Of a stretch of DNA of 64,000 nucleotides, positions 16,616 through 25,339 are shown one piece after another. Numbering within the stretch: position 1 is the first letter of the stretch; every line of letters starts with the position of its first letter. The DNA is taken from assembly GCF_029223585.1 (NCBI RefSeq), contig NZ_CP119424.1, forward strand, positions 1,612,001-1,676,000, in the 5' to 3' direction. The position numbers were made by a program, and so were the translations under genes. The DNA is from Photobacterium sp. DA100. Its GTDB lineage: Bacteria; Pseudomonadota; Gammaproteobacteria; Enterobacterales; Vibrionaceae. Below the pieces are notes generated by a model. That model was not told the origin of the DNA. It saw nothing but the letters and a program-made list of their open reading frames with translations, and searched no databases.

Positions 16616-18040
16616 ATGGAAACACAAACCTCAGGCGGAAAGATGGGAGTAGGCAGTCTCGCCCTCTTTAGCCTATGTGCTGTTATCGTCGTCGATACCT
16701 TAACCGCATCGGCCTCCATTGGTGTAAGTGCTATCGGATGGTGGCTGGTCACCCTCATTGTTTTCGTCATTCCCTACGGGTTAATCACCTCTGAGCTCGG
16801 CACTACCTACCCGGGCGATGGCGGTATTTACGACTGGGTGAAAAAGGCCTTCGGCTATAAATGGGCGGTTAGAACCACCTGGTTTTACTGGATCAACGTT
16901 GGCCTGTGGATGCCTGCTGTCTACATCATGTTTGCCGGCATGTTCGCCGAACTCTTTTTTCCGGGGCTCTCCCTGATGTGGCAGATTGCTATCTGCATTG
17001 CCTTGACCTGGCTAACCATCTGGATCTGCAATGTATCCGTTGATGTCGGGGTATGGGTCACCAACGTCGGGGCCATACTCAAGGTCACGGTTATCGCCGT
17101 ACTGGGCTTCGGAGGATTCTTCTATGCCGCCGAGCATGGTGTCGCAAACGAATTCACCTTGTCTGCCATGATGCCAAGCCTCGATACCGGGGTAGCGTTC
17201 CTACCCGCACTGGTTTTCAACCTGATGGGCTTTGAGCTCGTCGCTACCATGACCAAGGAAATGAAGAATGTGCGCGACATGCCGAAGTCTATCTTCCTTG
17301 CCGCTGCCATCACCGCCTTCCTGTATGTATTCGGCACCGTGGGGATCCTGATGGCGCTGCCGGTTCAGGATATCGGCCTGGTTGCCGGCATCGTCGATAC
17401 CCTGCGCAAGCTATTTGGCACCGGCGCATTTGGCACCATGATGGTGTACCTCATTGGCACCATGGCACTACTTACCTTTATCGGCAATATGGTGACCTGG
17501 ACCATGGGGGCCAGCCGTGCCGCTGCAGAAGCTGCCGGTGAAGGCGAATTGCCAGAAGCAGTTGCCAAGGTATCAGAGAAATACGACACCCCAGTCGGGG
17601 CCAACAACATTACCGGTATGCTATCGACCGTGGTCATTCTGGCCTATGCCGTCTTTGCCCAAACCAGTGATGATCTATTCTGGTCAGTATTTGCTTTCTC
17701 TAGCTGTATTTTCCTTCTGCCTTACCTGTTTATGTTTCCTTCGTACCTCAAGCTACGTGTTAGTGACCCTGATACCGAACGTCCTTTCCGCGTACCGGGC
17801 GGTCTCGGTGTCCAGTGGGTACTGAGTATTATCTGTTTCGCTGTCATTGCCCAGGCGGTGATCCTCTTCATCTTCCCTGAGCTGATCGATATGACCGTTA
17901 ACTGGTCATACAGTGCACCGGTACTTGTGGGGGTCATCCTGACCGTTGGTATCGGCGAATATTTGCTAAAACTTGCGGTCGCCAAAAAGAACGCCCAATC
18001 AAAAGAAAGACCAAACCAACTCCCTTCTCATAGCCACTAA
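16616..18040 (+). CDS. aguD: APC-family agmatine:putrescine antiporter
   Basis: A 474-residue polytopic inner-membrane transporter with about 12 hydrophobic segments. The first helix region carries ALFSLCAVIVVDTLTASASIG, and FNLMGFELVATMTKEMKNVRDMPKS is the conserved APC segment after TM6. It would exchange external agmatine for internal putrescine, so that the pathway needs no transport energy. The start has GGAGATATAATT before the ATG. It is 16 bases from aguA and shares a divergent promoter with aguC. Substrate specificity is inferred from context; glutamate/GABA and other amino acid antiporters belong to the same family. Confidence 0.83.
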   Translation: METQTSGGKMGVGSLALFSLCAVIVVDTLTASASIGVSAIGWWLVTLIVFVIPYGLITSELGTTYPGDGGIYDWVKKAFGYKWAVRTTWFYWINVGLWMPAVYIMFAGMFAELFFPGLSLMWQIAICIALTWLTIWICNVSVDVGVWVTNVGAILKVTVIAVLGFGGFFYAAEHGVANEFTLSAMMPSLDTGVAFLPALVFNLMGFELVATMTKEMKNVRDMPKSIFLAAAITAFLYVFGTVGILMALPVQDIGLVAGIVDTLRKLFGTGAFGTMMVYLIGTMALLTFIGNMVTWTMGASRAAAEAAGEGELPEAVAKVSEKYDTPVGANNITGMLSTVVILAYAVFAQTSDDLFWSVFAFSSCIFLLPYLFMFPSYLKLRVSDPDTERPFRVPGGLGVQWVLSIICFAVIAQAVILFIFPELIDMTVNWSYSAPVLVGVILTVGIGEYLLKLAVAKKNAQSKERPNQLPSHSH

Positions 18041-18056
18041 AATAGGATGTTTAGCC

Positions 18057-19148
18057 ATGAGCAAACGAATTGATTCTACCCCTCGGCAAGATGGTTTCAG
18101 AATGCCCGGCGAACACGAGCCACAAGCTGCGGTTTGGATGGCTTGGCCAGAGCGCACCGATAACTGGCGCTTTGGTGGTAAACCGGCCCAATCAACCTTT
18201 GTCAAAGTCGCACAAGCCATTTCCCAATCAACCCCGGTGAATATGGTGGTCAGTGCCCAGCAGTTTGAGAATGCCCGTCAAATGCTGCCGGATCATATCC
18301 GCCTGGTCGAGATGAGCACAGATGATTCATGGATGCGGGATATCGGCCCATCTTATGTGGTCGATAACCAAGGCCACAGGCGCGGTGTCGACTGGCATTT
18401 CAATGCCTGGGGCGGGTTGGTCGACGGCCTTTACTTCCCCTGGGACAAAGACGATGCGGTTGCGCAGAAAGTGTGTGAGTTCCATGGCGATGCCAGCTAC
18501 CGTGCCCCCATTGTTCTCGAAGGCGGTTCCATTCACGTAGATGGGGAAGGCACCCTCTACACCACAGAAGAGTGCCTGCTTCACCCTAGCCGTAACCCAG
18601 ATCTCTCCAAAGAGGAAATTGAGCAAGTGCTTTATGATTACCTCGCGGTAGAAAAAGTTGTCTGGATCCCAAACGGCCTGTACAACGACGAGACCAATGG
18701 CCATGTCGATAACCTGATCCATGTTGTCCGCCCCGGTGAAGTGGTTTTGACCTGGTGTGAAGACAAGAATGATCCGCAGTATGACATCTCGCGCCGGGCG
18801 CTGGACGTGCTCGAGACCCAAACCGATGCCAAAGGCCGCCGAATAAAGGTGCATAAGTTGCCCATGCCGGGGCCACTGTTTATCTCCGAAAACGAAGCCA
18901 GCGGTGTTGATGTGTCTGAGGGGATGGAGCGCACACCGGGCGAGCGTCTTGCGGGTTCCTATGCCAACTATCTGGTGACCAATGACCAAATTGTCTACCC
19001 GCTGCTGGATGAGAAGCTAGATTCGGAAGTTGAAGATCTGCTCAACGATCTGTATCCGGGTTACAAAATTACAGGGGTTGATGCCCGGGAGATCTTGTTG
19101 GGGGGCGGCAACATCCACTGCATTACCCAGCAGGTTCCCTGTGCCTGA
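18057..19148 (+). CDS. aguA: Agmatine deiminase
   Basis: A 363-residue enzyme of the guanidino-modifying superfamily that converts agmatine to N-carbamoylputrescine and ammonia. Motifs in order are GFRMPGEHEPQAAVWMAWPER, DDSWMRDIGPS (substrate Asp), NGHVDNL (catalytic His) and the nucleophile Cys in GGGNIHCITQQ (C355). Its length matches the family. I chose the ATG at 18057 (AGGATG upstream) over an upstream frame start that overlaps aguD. It is co-transcribed with aguD. A terminator follows about 55 bases downstream. No arginine decarboxylase is visible here, so agmatine is expected to come from outside or from elsewhere in the genome. Confidence 0.93.
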   Translation: MSKRIDSTPRQDGFRMPGEHEPQAAVWMAWPERTDNWRFGGKPAQSTFVKVAQAISQSTPVNMVVSAQQFENARQMLPDHIRLVEMSTDDSWMRDIGPSYVVDNQGHRRGVDWHFNAWGGLVDGLYFPWDKDDAVAQKVCEFHGDASYRAPIVLEGGSIHVDGEGTLYTTEECLLHPSRNPDLSKEEIEQVLYDYLAVEKVVWIPNGLYNDETNGHVDNLIHVVRPGEVVLTWCEDKNDPQYDISRRALDVLETQTDAKGRRIKVHKLPMPGPLFISENEASGVDVSEGMERTPGERLAGSYANYLVTNDQIVYPLLDEKLDSEVEDLLNDLYPGYKITGVDAREILLGGGNIHCITQQVPCA

Positions 19149-19202
19149 TCTCCACGCCTCAATTTGAAGTCCCTGCCGCCCAAACTTCATGAATAGATAC
19201 TG

Positions 19203-19236
19203 AAGCGGGCCTGTGAGTACAGGCTCGCTTTTCATT
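19203..19236 (+). terminator. Terminator of aguDA
   Basis: AAGCGGGCCTGT and ACAGGCTCGCTT form a 12-bp stem with one internal mismatch and a 4-base loop. TTCATTT follows on the plus strand. Confidence 0.75.
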
Positions 19237-19334
19237 TATGGTTCAAACTAACTTGCCGCTGACATTCCCCTGACACAACAACTGCCCGAAAAATATACAG
19301 TGCGCACCCTAGTTTTACTTAAGCTCTTTTGACG

Positions 19335-19517
19335 ATGAAAAAAATCACTTTGCTGCTAGCGCTATTTGCCTCTGTGACCCTTACAGGCTGCCAACTCACC
19401 CATGTTGAGGGCGAGCTTGACGGTGTAACCATCAAGGCGTCAACCAAAGATGAACACCATAGCCACGGCAACGGTAACTTCTGCCCACCAGGCCAAGCCA
19501 AAAAAGGCAATTGCTGA
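19335..19517 (+). CDS. Small putative lipoprotein with Cys/His-rich tail
   Basis: A 60-residue protein with a lipoprotein signal (MKKITLLLALFASVTLTGC, lipobox LTGC). The mature part is about 42 residues and ends in HHSHGNGNFCPPGQAKKGNC. The ATG at 19335 is preferred to a TTG at 19329. The tail has three close His, two Cys and CPPGQAKKG, a motif I associate with short Vibrionaceae lipoproteins of unknown role; metal binding is possible. It stands alone between the aguDA terminator and another tiny ORF. Confidence 0.65.
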   Translation: MKKITLLLALFASVTLTGCQLTHVEGELDGVTIKASTKDEHHSHGNGNFCPPGQAKKGNC

Positions 19518-19654
19518 GCTAGCAAAATACAACGTGCAGCCGTTTTCATAGAGCGGCTTCACAGTTCAAGTACCCACTCCCTCCCCACATAGCGCTATCC
19601 GACAAGCTGCTAGGTTATAATAATTCTATTACCTAACAGGCTCATGAGGAGCTT

Positions 19655-19774
19655 ATGGATTTCAATACTCAAATATTAATCATCCTATTGCTCGCAGCGG
19701 CTATCTGCTTCATTGCGATACACTACATCGAAAAATTCATGAACCGCAACAAAGACAAAAACAGAGATAAATAG
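19655..19774 (+). CDS. 39-residue single-span membrane protein
   Basis: A short ORF (start MDFNTQILIILLLAAAICF) with GAGGAGC just before the ATG. It holds one hydrophobic helix (about residues 7-25) and a very basic C-terminus (KFMNRNKDKNRDK). The strong ribosome-binding site, the membrane span and the positive-inside tail suggest a real small membrane protein. No function is known. It converges on dadA. Confidence 0.5.
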   Translation: MDFNTQILIILLLAAAICFIAIHYIEKFMNRNKDKNRDK

Positions 19775-19804
19775 CAATAATCCTTTCAAAATCAGCGTTC
19801 CGGC

Positions 19805-21061
19805 TTAGTTGATATAGCGGTACACATCCAGGCCTGTCTTATCGATATCCGTTTCTGAGCCACTAATAATGTCGGCCAGCAACTTGCCCGAGCCGCACGC
19901 CATGGTCCAGCCCAGCGTCCCGTGACCGGAATTGGTAAACAGGTTCTTTATCGGGGTTTTACCTATCACCGGCGTGCCGTCAGGCGTCATCGGCCTTAGC
20001 CCTGTCCAGTACTCGGCTTTTTCTATCTCGCCGCCTTGCGGGAACAAGTCCTGAATCACCATGGCAATAGTGGCTTTGCGTTTCTCGGCCAAGCCCAAAT
20101 CAAATCCTGCGAGCTCTGCGGTACCGGCAACTCGGATCCTATCGTCAAATCGAGTCATCGCTACCTTGTAGGTCTCATCCATCACCGTCGAGATAGGTGC
20201 AGCGTCACTGTTTTTAACCGGCATGGTTAGCGAGTAGCCCTTCACCGGGTATACCGGCACCACAATACCAGCCTGGGACAAAACCTGCGGAGAATAACTT
20301 CCCATCGCCACCACAAAAGCATCGGCTCTGAGCTCTCCAACACTGGTGTGTACCGAGCTGATCCGATTATCTTCCACCACCAAACGAGATATTTCGGTAT
20401 CGAACCTGAAAATCACCCCCGCTTGCCTGGCCAGCTCTGTTAATTGCTGACAGAAAAGATAGCAATCTCCGGTTTCATCATCCGGCAGGCGCAATCCGCC
20501 CACCAGCTTGTCTTTTACCGATGCCAAAGCAGGCTCGGCCGCAATACAGCCAGCAACATCGAGCTCCTGATAACGGGTACCGCTTTCGGCCAGTAATTCA
20601 ATATCTTTGGCTACCGCTTCCAATTGCTTGTGAGTACGGAACACTTGCAGTGTGCCCTGCTGGCGCCCTTCATAATGCAAATCAAAGTCACTGCGCAATT
20701 GCTTTAAGCACTCCCGGCTGTAGTTGGCGATACGCAGCATACGAGATTTATTGACCTGATAGCGAGACGTATTGCAGTTTGCCAGCATTTTGCTGGCCCA
20801 GAGATATAACTCGGGCGAAACCGAGGGCTTGATTTTCAGTGGCGCGTGCTCCTGCAGCAGCCACTTCATGGCTTTGACCGGAATGCCAGGCGCTGCCCAA
20901 GGCGATGAGTAGCCATAAGAGATCTGCCCTGCATTGGCAAAACTGGTTTCCTCTGCGCTGCGTGGCTGGCGGTCGATTACCGTGACATCGTGGCCAGCCT
21001 GGCGCAGATACCATGCCGACGTCAACCCCACCACCCCACTACCCAATACAATGACTTCCAT
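19805..21061 (-). CDS. dadA: D-amino acid dehydrogenase, small subunit (DadA-like)
   Basis: A 418-residue FAD-dependent oxidoreductase that deaminates D-amino acids to 2-oxo acids and passes electrons to the respiratory chain. The dinucleotide fold VIVLGSGVVGLTSAWYL is at the N-terminus, followed by DRQPRSAEETSFANAGQ, WTGLRPMTPDGTPVIG and GHGTLGWTMACGSGKLLAD at the C-terminus, all typical of DadA. It is divergent from a LysR gene; a 21-bp palindrome lies between them. No alanine racemase (dadX) is adjacent, unlike the classic dadAX operon. Confidence 0.88.
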   Translation of the reverse strand: MEVIVLGSGVVGLTSAWYLRQAGHDVTVIDRQPRSAEETSFANAGQISYGYSSPWAAPGIPVKAMKWLLQEHAPLKIKPSVSPELYLWASKMLANCNTSRYQVNKSRMLRIANYSRECLKQLRSDFDLHYEGRQQGTLQVFRTHKQLEAVAKDIELLAESGTRYQELDVAGCIAAEPALASVKDKLVGGLRLPDDETGDCYLFCQQLTELARQAGVIFRFDTEISRLVVEDNRISSVHTSVGELRADAFVVAMGSYSPQVLSQAGIVVPVYPVKGYSLTMPVKNSDAAPISTVMDETYKVAMTRFDDRIRVAGTAELAGFDLGLAEKRKATIAMVIQDLFPQGGEIEKAEYWTGLRPMTPDGTPVIGKTPIKNLFTNSGHGTLGWTMACGSGKLLADIISGSETDIDKTGLDVYRYIN

Positions 21062-21169
21062 CAGAATCCTCGTAAATCATTCCAGCCAATCTGGATTTAT
21101 GACCGCATTATTGTGCGAGCAAGAATCCTTTATTTACATTCTGCTAACAATCGATATTATTTAAGGGCT

Positions 21170-21190
21170 GTGTTTAGAAATTCTAAACAC
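21170..21190. promoter_or_regulatory. 21-bp perfect palindrome at the dadA/lysR divergent promoter
   Basis: Arms GTGTTTAGAA and TTCTAAACAC are perfectly complementary around a single central A. The site is 109 bases from dadA and 29 bases from the lysR start. It is the obvious binding site for the adjacent LysR protein. Confidence 0.65.
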
Positions 21191-21219
21191 TCCGACTATC
21201 AACAAGTTCGAGGTGCAAT

Positions 21220-22116
21220 GTGAGAGCAAGTACATTTGCCGGCCTGGCAACCTTTGCCGTGGTCGCCAAGCATCAAAGCCTGACCAAAGCAGCGCAGGAG
21301 CTGCACCTCACGACAGGGGCATTAAGTCAGCAAATCAAACAACTTGAGCAGCGGCTGGATATCACTTTATTCCATCGTCATTCACGAGGACTGACCCTAA
21401 CCGACAGTGGCAAGCAGCTGTTCAACGTGGTTGATCTGAGTATTGGGCAAATCAAACAAGTATTAACAGAGCTAAAAGCACCGGAAACCAGCTCGGAGAT
21501 CCGACTCAAACTCACGCCCTCGTTTGCCTTCAAGTGGTTGGTGCCCAAACTCCATGACTTCAACCGCCAATACCCTGAACTAAAAGTACAAACCTTTGCC
21601 GATGGTGCACTGGTTGATCACAAATGTGATGATGTGGACTTGGTGATTGATTACTGCCAGTTCGGTGCTGATACAAACAACGGTGAACTGTTGCTTGAAG
21701 AACACCTTATCCCAGTCATGAGCCCGATGTATTTCAATAACTTCAATTGGCAATCAGAAAACATATGGCAAGAAGTCACTTTGCTGCACGATGCGATGCC
21801 GTGGCAGGGTGCGCAGAAAGATCAGGAATGGCAGGTCTGGTTCGATTCGATCGGGCTAAAGCTCTCCCATTTGCCGCAGGGGCATTATTTCAACCGCACC
21901 GATATGGCGATGGCAGCCGCCGAGGCCGGACTTGGCGTCGCCCTTGCTAGGCAGGCGCTACTAGGGAATGAAATAGAGCAAAATCGCCTAGTTGCCCCCT
22001 ATTCCGCCATTAAGGCCAATGCCGGCTATTTCCTCTACCGGCAGCACAATACATTCGCTGTTGAGTGCTTTTGCCAGTGGTTAAGTCAAACCATCACAAT
22101 CCAGACCAATCGTTGA
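21220..22116 (+). CDS. LysR-family regulator divergent from dadA
   Basis: A 298-residue LysR protein. The N-terminal winged HTH (residues 5-65) reads FAVVAKHQSLTKAAQELHLTTGALSQQIKQLEQ. The effector-binding domain runs from about 90 to 295, and the DMAMAAAEAGLGVALARQAL segment is typical of the GcvA/AmpR subgroup. The start is GTG at 21220 with GAGGTG before it. By position it should control dadA in response to a D- or L-amino acid. The effector is not known. Confidence 0.87.
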   Translation: MRASTFAGLATFAVVAKHQSLTKAAQELHLTTGALSQQIKQLEQRLDITLFHRHSRGLTLTDSGKQLFNVVDLSIGQIKQVLTELKAPETSSEIRLKLTPSFAFKWLVPKLHDFNRQYPELKVQTFADGALVDHKCDDVDLVIDYCQFGADTNNGELLLEEHLIPVMSPMYFNNFNWQSENIWQEVTLLHDAMPWQGAQKDQEWQVWFDSIGLKLSHLPQGHYFNRTDMAMAAAEAGLGVALARQALLGNEIEQNRLVAPYSAIKANAGYFLYRQHNTFAVECFCQWLSQTITIQTNR

Positions 22117-22152
22117 AAAGGCAGCAAAATCAAAATAGAAGACCCAAAAATA

Positions 22153-22206
22153 GATTAAAAAAAGTCACCGCCATAAGCTCGACTCGGGAGCGGTAGGCGG
22201 TGACTT
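22153..22206 (-). terminator. Terminator of the 22258-23787 membrane-protein gene
   Basis: AAGTCACCGCC and GGCGGTGACTT are perfect 11-bp arms 23 bases apart. On the minus strand the structure is followed by TTTTTTTAATC. Confidence 0.75.
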
Positions 22207-22257
22207 AGTTCCGTTATAAGGCTGCTAAGTTACAAGGCGAGCAAGTAACGGATGTGT

Positions 22258-23787
22258 TTATACTGAAATAGCAGAATAAAGCACACCCAGGGTACCGATG
22301 ATAAAGACAGCCATTACTGCTTTGCTAACCATCTCACCACCGTTCTCTGCAGCTTTACCAAACAGACCAAAGACCAGCGGGTGAACCAGGAATGGCGTCG
22401 CAAAGATAAATGTGATCATGCTAGCCGCTTCGGCACCGAACATGCCGCCCTGAGTAGCTGCAAACAAACCAAAGTGAGATAGGCCAGATGCCGCTGCCAT
22501 TGAGGCATTCTCGATTGGCATACCCGCAAAGTGCAGGATGGTAAAGCTACCGAATACAGCGGTGATCTGCCAGCCGAATGAGAACTGCATCAAGCCTTTG
22601 ATTTCCATCTCATCGTTGCCATCAGCCTTACGCAGATTCTTGGTTGCAAGATATACACAGCCCAGACCAACAAGAACGAGAGGTATCACCCATTGCACCA
22701 GAAGAACGCCGCTTTCAGCGCTCGCGGCCAGGATAGTAAATACAAAGATATGGCCAAGGAAAGGCACGTTAATCATGATCGGAGCTCGACCTGCCGCGGT
22801 GGCACCAAGGTCGCCCGCTGTACATGCGCCGGTCAAACCTGAGTGCGATAGGCCCCCGGCCATACCTGGTGCCAGGTTACGAACGTGATTTGCTTTCGCT
22901 AGGAAAATAAGGATAGCCAGACCACCGAACATCCAGAACATCTGACCAGCAAAACCGTATACAATCACGCTTTGTAGGCCAGGGATATTAAACGCTTCCA
23001 TCATGTGCGAGCCGCCCACGAGGAAGCTACCGGTTAGCACCACTGGAATACCGGCAAAGAGTAGCGCGTTCATGGTTGGGCCCAACTTCCACTTGGGCAT
23101 TGCCATACCTAGCCCTGAAGAAAGTACCATCGCAAAGAAAATCTGTGGCAGGCCGATAAAGCCCGAAACCAACTGCGAAATACGTAGCGAAACAATCAAT
23201 ACCGCAATAATGGCAATAACTTCAACCACACCGCGCGTTAGGTAACTGCGCCTGTTGGCAATTTTCGCTTTGCTATCAATCAGGATCAGAGAGATCGTCA
23301 TGCCGACATATGCAAGCGCCATGTAAGACTCACCGAGAGGGTGCGAGCCACTGCGACCAGAGATCAGCGCAGAAACCATTTCGATACTCATCAGCAGCAC
23401 GAAAGCACGGATCACATAAACCAACTGTGTACTCGTCGTACCAACAAAGACTTCATGTTTGCCCGGTTCAACTAAGCTTTCAACAGAGCCCAGTTGCTTC
23501 ATCAACAAGCGGCGGATTTCCTGTCCCCCCACAAAGAAGGACGCAATAAGCGCAATCACTGTGGTCTGCCCCAGCAGCACAATAACAGGAAAATCACTCA
23601 AACCAGGTTGAGCAAGCCCACTTTCCACAAATAGCGTACCCATCAGCAGGCCGAAAACTACGATCATCAATACTGCTGAGTACTTAGTGCCCGCAACGAC
23701 GGTACGTGCAAGTAAAACCATGATAACTACAGCAACCATGGAGAAAAACAAGTGATTGAAAGCCACTAGATAGGATAAGTTTTCCAT
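22258..23787 (-). CDS. Polytopic inner-membrane protein, putative carboxylate/amino acid transporter
   Basis: I do not recognise this 509-residue protein with certainty. About 12-13 hydrophobic segments fill most of its length. A cytoplasmic stretch (about 95-120) carries RRLLMKQLGSVESLVEPGKHE. Glycine-rich re-entrant-like segments such as AGGLSHSGLTGACTAGDLGATAAG and GLSHFGLFAATQGGMFGAEA recall two symmetric halves of secondary transporters of the glutamate:Na+ symporter (GltS) type. The ATG at 23787 has GGAG 6 bases upstream. It is a single-gene unit with its own terminator, between two LysR genes. Transport is inferred from topology only. Confidence 0.6.
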   Translation of the reverse strand: MENLSYLVAFNHLFFSMVAVVIMVLLARTVVAGTKYSAVLMIVVFGLLMGTLFVESGLAQPGLSDFPVIVLLGQTTVIALIASFFVGGQEIRRLLMKQLGSVESLVEPGKHEVFVGTTSTQLVYVIRAFVLLMSIEMVSALISGRSGSHPLGESYMALAYVGMTISLILIDSKAKIANRRSYLTRGVVEVIAIIAVLIVSLRISQLVSGFIGLPQIFFAMVLSSGLGMAMPKWKLGPTMNALLFAGIPVVLTGSFLVGGSHMMEAFNIPGLQSVIVYGFAGQMFWMFGGLAILIFLAKANHVRNLAPGMAGGLSHSGLTGACTAGDLGATAAGRAPIMINVPFLGHIFVFTILAASAESGVLLVQWVIPLVLVGLGCVYLATKNLRKADGNDEMEIKGLMQFSFGWQITAVFGSFTILHFAGMPIENASMAAASGLSHFGLFAATQGGMFGAEAASMITFIFATPFLVHPLVFGLFGKAAENGGEMVSKAVMAVFIIGTLGVLYSAISV

Positions 23788-24211
23788 CAAAACTCCAAAT
23801 AAAGCCGCTCATAAATAAGCGGTAATTAGACTTATTTACCTGTAAGCATCCTTGCTTGCTCATTGAACCTTGCGCTCAAAAAAAAGGCACCAAACAACGT
23901 TTGGAGCCCCGGCATATTGTGGAATAACTAAAACGGCTATCACTACATCAAAAGTGTTACAGTGCAATTCAATCGTTACTGTTTAAGTAAAAACGGTTAG
24001 GTTTTATTTATATGAAACTACACCCTGTTAGATATTGTCCTTAGGTTGAGAAAAAGCCCTTTATTTTTAGTAAGTAAATAAATTTGACCACCCACCAAAG
24101 ACTTCTAGTGCATAATTTCACAAGTAAGTGTACCCCTTTCACAAACGGAAACAATCTGTGATGCGCTAATCAATTTAACATTTGGACATATTTATATATT
24201 CAAATTGCAGC
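23788..24211. other. 424-base non-coding region with a minus-strand terminator
   Basis: There is no supported ORF. The part from 24211 down to about 23910 is AT-rich and ends at a strong minus-strand terminator. It is either a long 3' UTR of the LysR gene or houses a small RNA. The remaining 90 bases before 23788 would hold the promoter of the membrane-protein gene. Confidence 0.45.
23873..23907 (-). terminator. Rho-independent terminator, minus strand
   Basis: GGCTCCAAAC and GTTTGGTGCC pair around a short loop on the minus strand and are followed by a run of eight or nine T. It lies about 300 bases past the LysR stop at 24212. Confidence 0.75.
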
Positions 24212-25144
24212 TTATCTGGGTATGTCCGCGCTATCGAGATCAAAGTGATTTTCTTGCTCGACTTCCTCACCAAGCCAACGGGAAAAAGCCTGGAATTTAG
24301 GTCGCCTCTGCATACCTTCCGGGCACACCAAGTCATAGCCTAAACCGTTATTTATCGACTCAAATGGCGCAACAAGCTCACCCGATTTCAAATAGGGCAA
24401 GACAAAGCGAAGACGCCCCATTGCGACACCGAGTGACTGCCTCGCCGCCATAATGTCGTGCTCATAGAGATTAAAGGTGCATGTCTTACGGTAACAATTA
24501 ATATCCTTCCCCATCTTTTCAAACCAACGGGACCAAATTTGCGAGCGTTCGCCATGGATAAAGGTCACCTCCTCCAACTGGGATATATCACCGTTATTCA
24601 GTTCAAACTGCCGCGCATAGTGAGGCGAGCATACGGGGATACGTCGTTCATCAAACAACCGAGAACTGTAACAGTCTGGATAATGTCCACTGCTGTAAAA
24701 AATAGCGGCATCGAGCGGTTCATACTTAAAATCAGGTCGGTAGCCTTTTACCTTCAGCCGCAAATTGAGCTGCGGATACTGCTCGCGGAACTTGCCAATT
24801 CGCGGCATTAACCAGCTAGTGGCAAACGCAGGAGATGTACCGATATAGAGCTCACCACTCAAATCATTACTGATGATGTCTTCAAGTTCGCTGAAAATAC
24901 TCTCAAACGACTGATTCAAGGTCAGAAGCAACCTTTCCCCTTCCGGCGTCAATTCCATTCGGCGGGTCAACCTTACAAACAACGGAAAGCCCAACTGCTT
25001 TTCTAGGTTTTTAATCCGATGACTTACCGCCCCTTGGGTTAAGTTCAGCTCCTGGGCCGCTTTGGTAAAACTCAGGTATTTAGCCACCACGCTAAATGAA
25101 TGCATGTTGGCCAGTAACTGTTGTTTTCGTTCTACTTTTTCCAC
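24212..25144 (-). CDS. LysR-family regulator divergent from PTS EIICB
   Basis: A LysR protein of about 310 residues. The HTH is FSVVAKYLSFTKAAQELNLTQGAVSHRIKNLEKQLG near the N-terminus. The substrate domain begins near residue 100 (LSGELYIGTSPAFATSWLMPRIGKF), in the GcvA-like subgroup. The start is uncertain: the frame extends to a GTG at 25255, but the GTG at 25144 (VEKVERKQQLL) gives a normal LysR length with AGGA upstream. It is divergent from the PTS gene across about 195 bases and probably regulates it. The stop is followed by a long untranslated region before the terminator near 23880. Confidence 0.8.
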   Translation of the reverse strand: MEKVERKQQLLANMHSFSVVAKYLSFTKAAQELNLTQGAVSHRIKNLEKQLGFPLFVRLTRRMELTPEGERLLLTLNQSFESIFSELEDIISNDLSGELYIGTSPAFATSWLMPRIGKFREQYPQLNLRLKVKGYRPDFKYEPLDAAIFYSSGHYPDCYSSRLFDERRIPVCSPHYARQFELNNGDISQLEEVTFIHGERSQIWSRWFEKMGKDINCYRKTCTFNLYEHDIMAARQSLGVAMGRLRFVLPYLKSGELVAPFESINNGLGYDLVCPEGMQRRPKFQAFSRWLGEEVEQENHFDLDSADIPR

Positions 25145-25339
25145 CCGTTCACCATTCCTGCCACATCTATCTATTAAATATTTTAATGCATTGTACTGCA
25201 CTTTTCGTTTGTCCGCTGCCCAGAATTTTCCGACTATTACACCCCATAAATTCACGGTTCATCTCTGGCAAGTGGACTGCAGGATGCGATTGTGCTGCCT
25301 GAAAAAGTTTCTTTATCTCACAAAATAACAAGGTAAGTC

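Noticed and set aside
18327..18989. A 220-codon ORF opposite agmatine deiminase
   Set aside because: It is antisense to a well-supported enzyme with all catalytic motifs and resembles no protein family.
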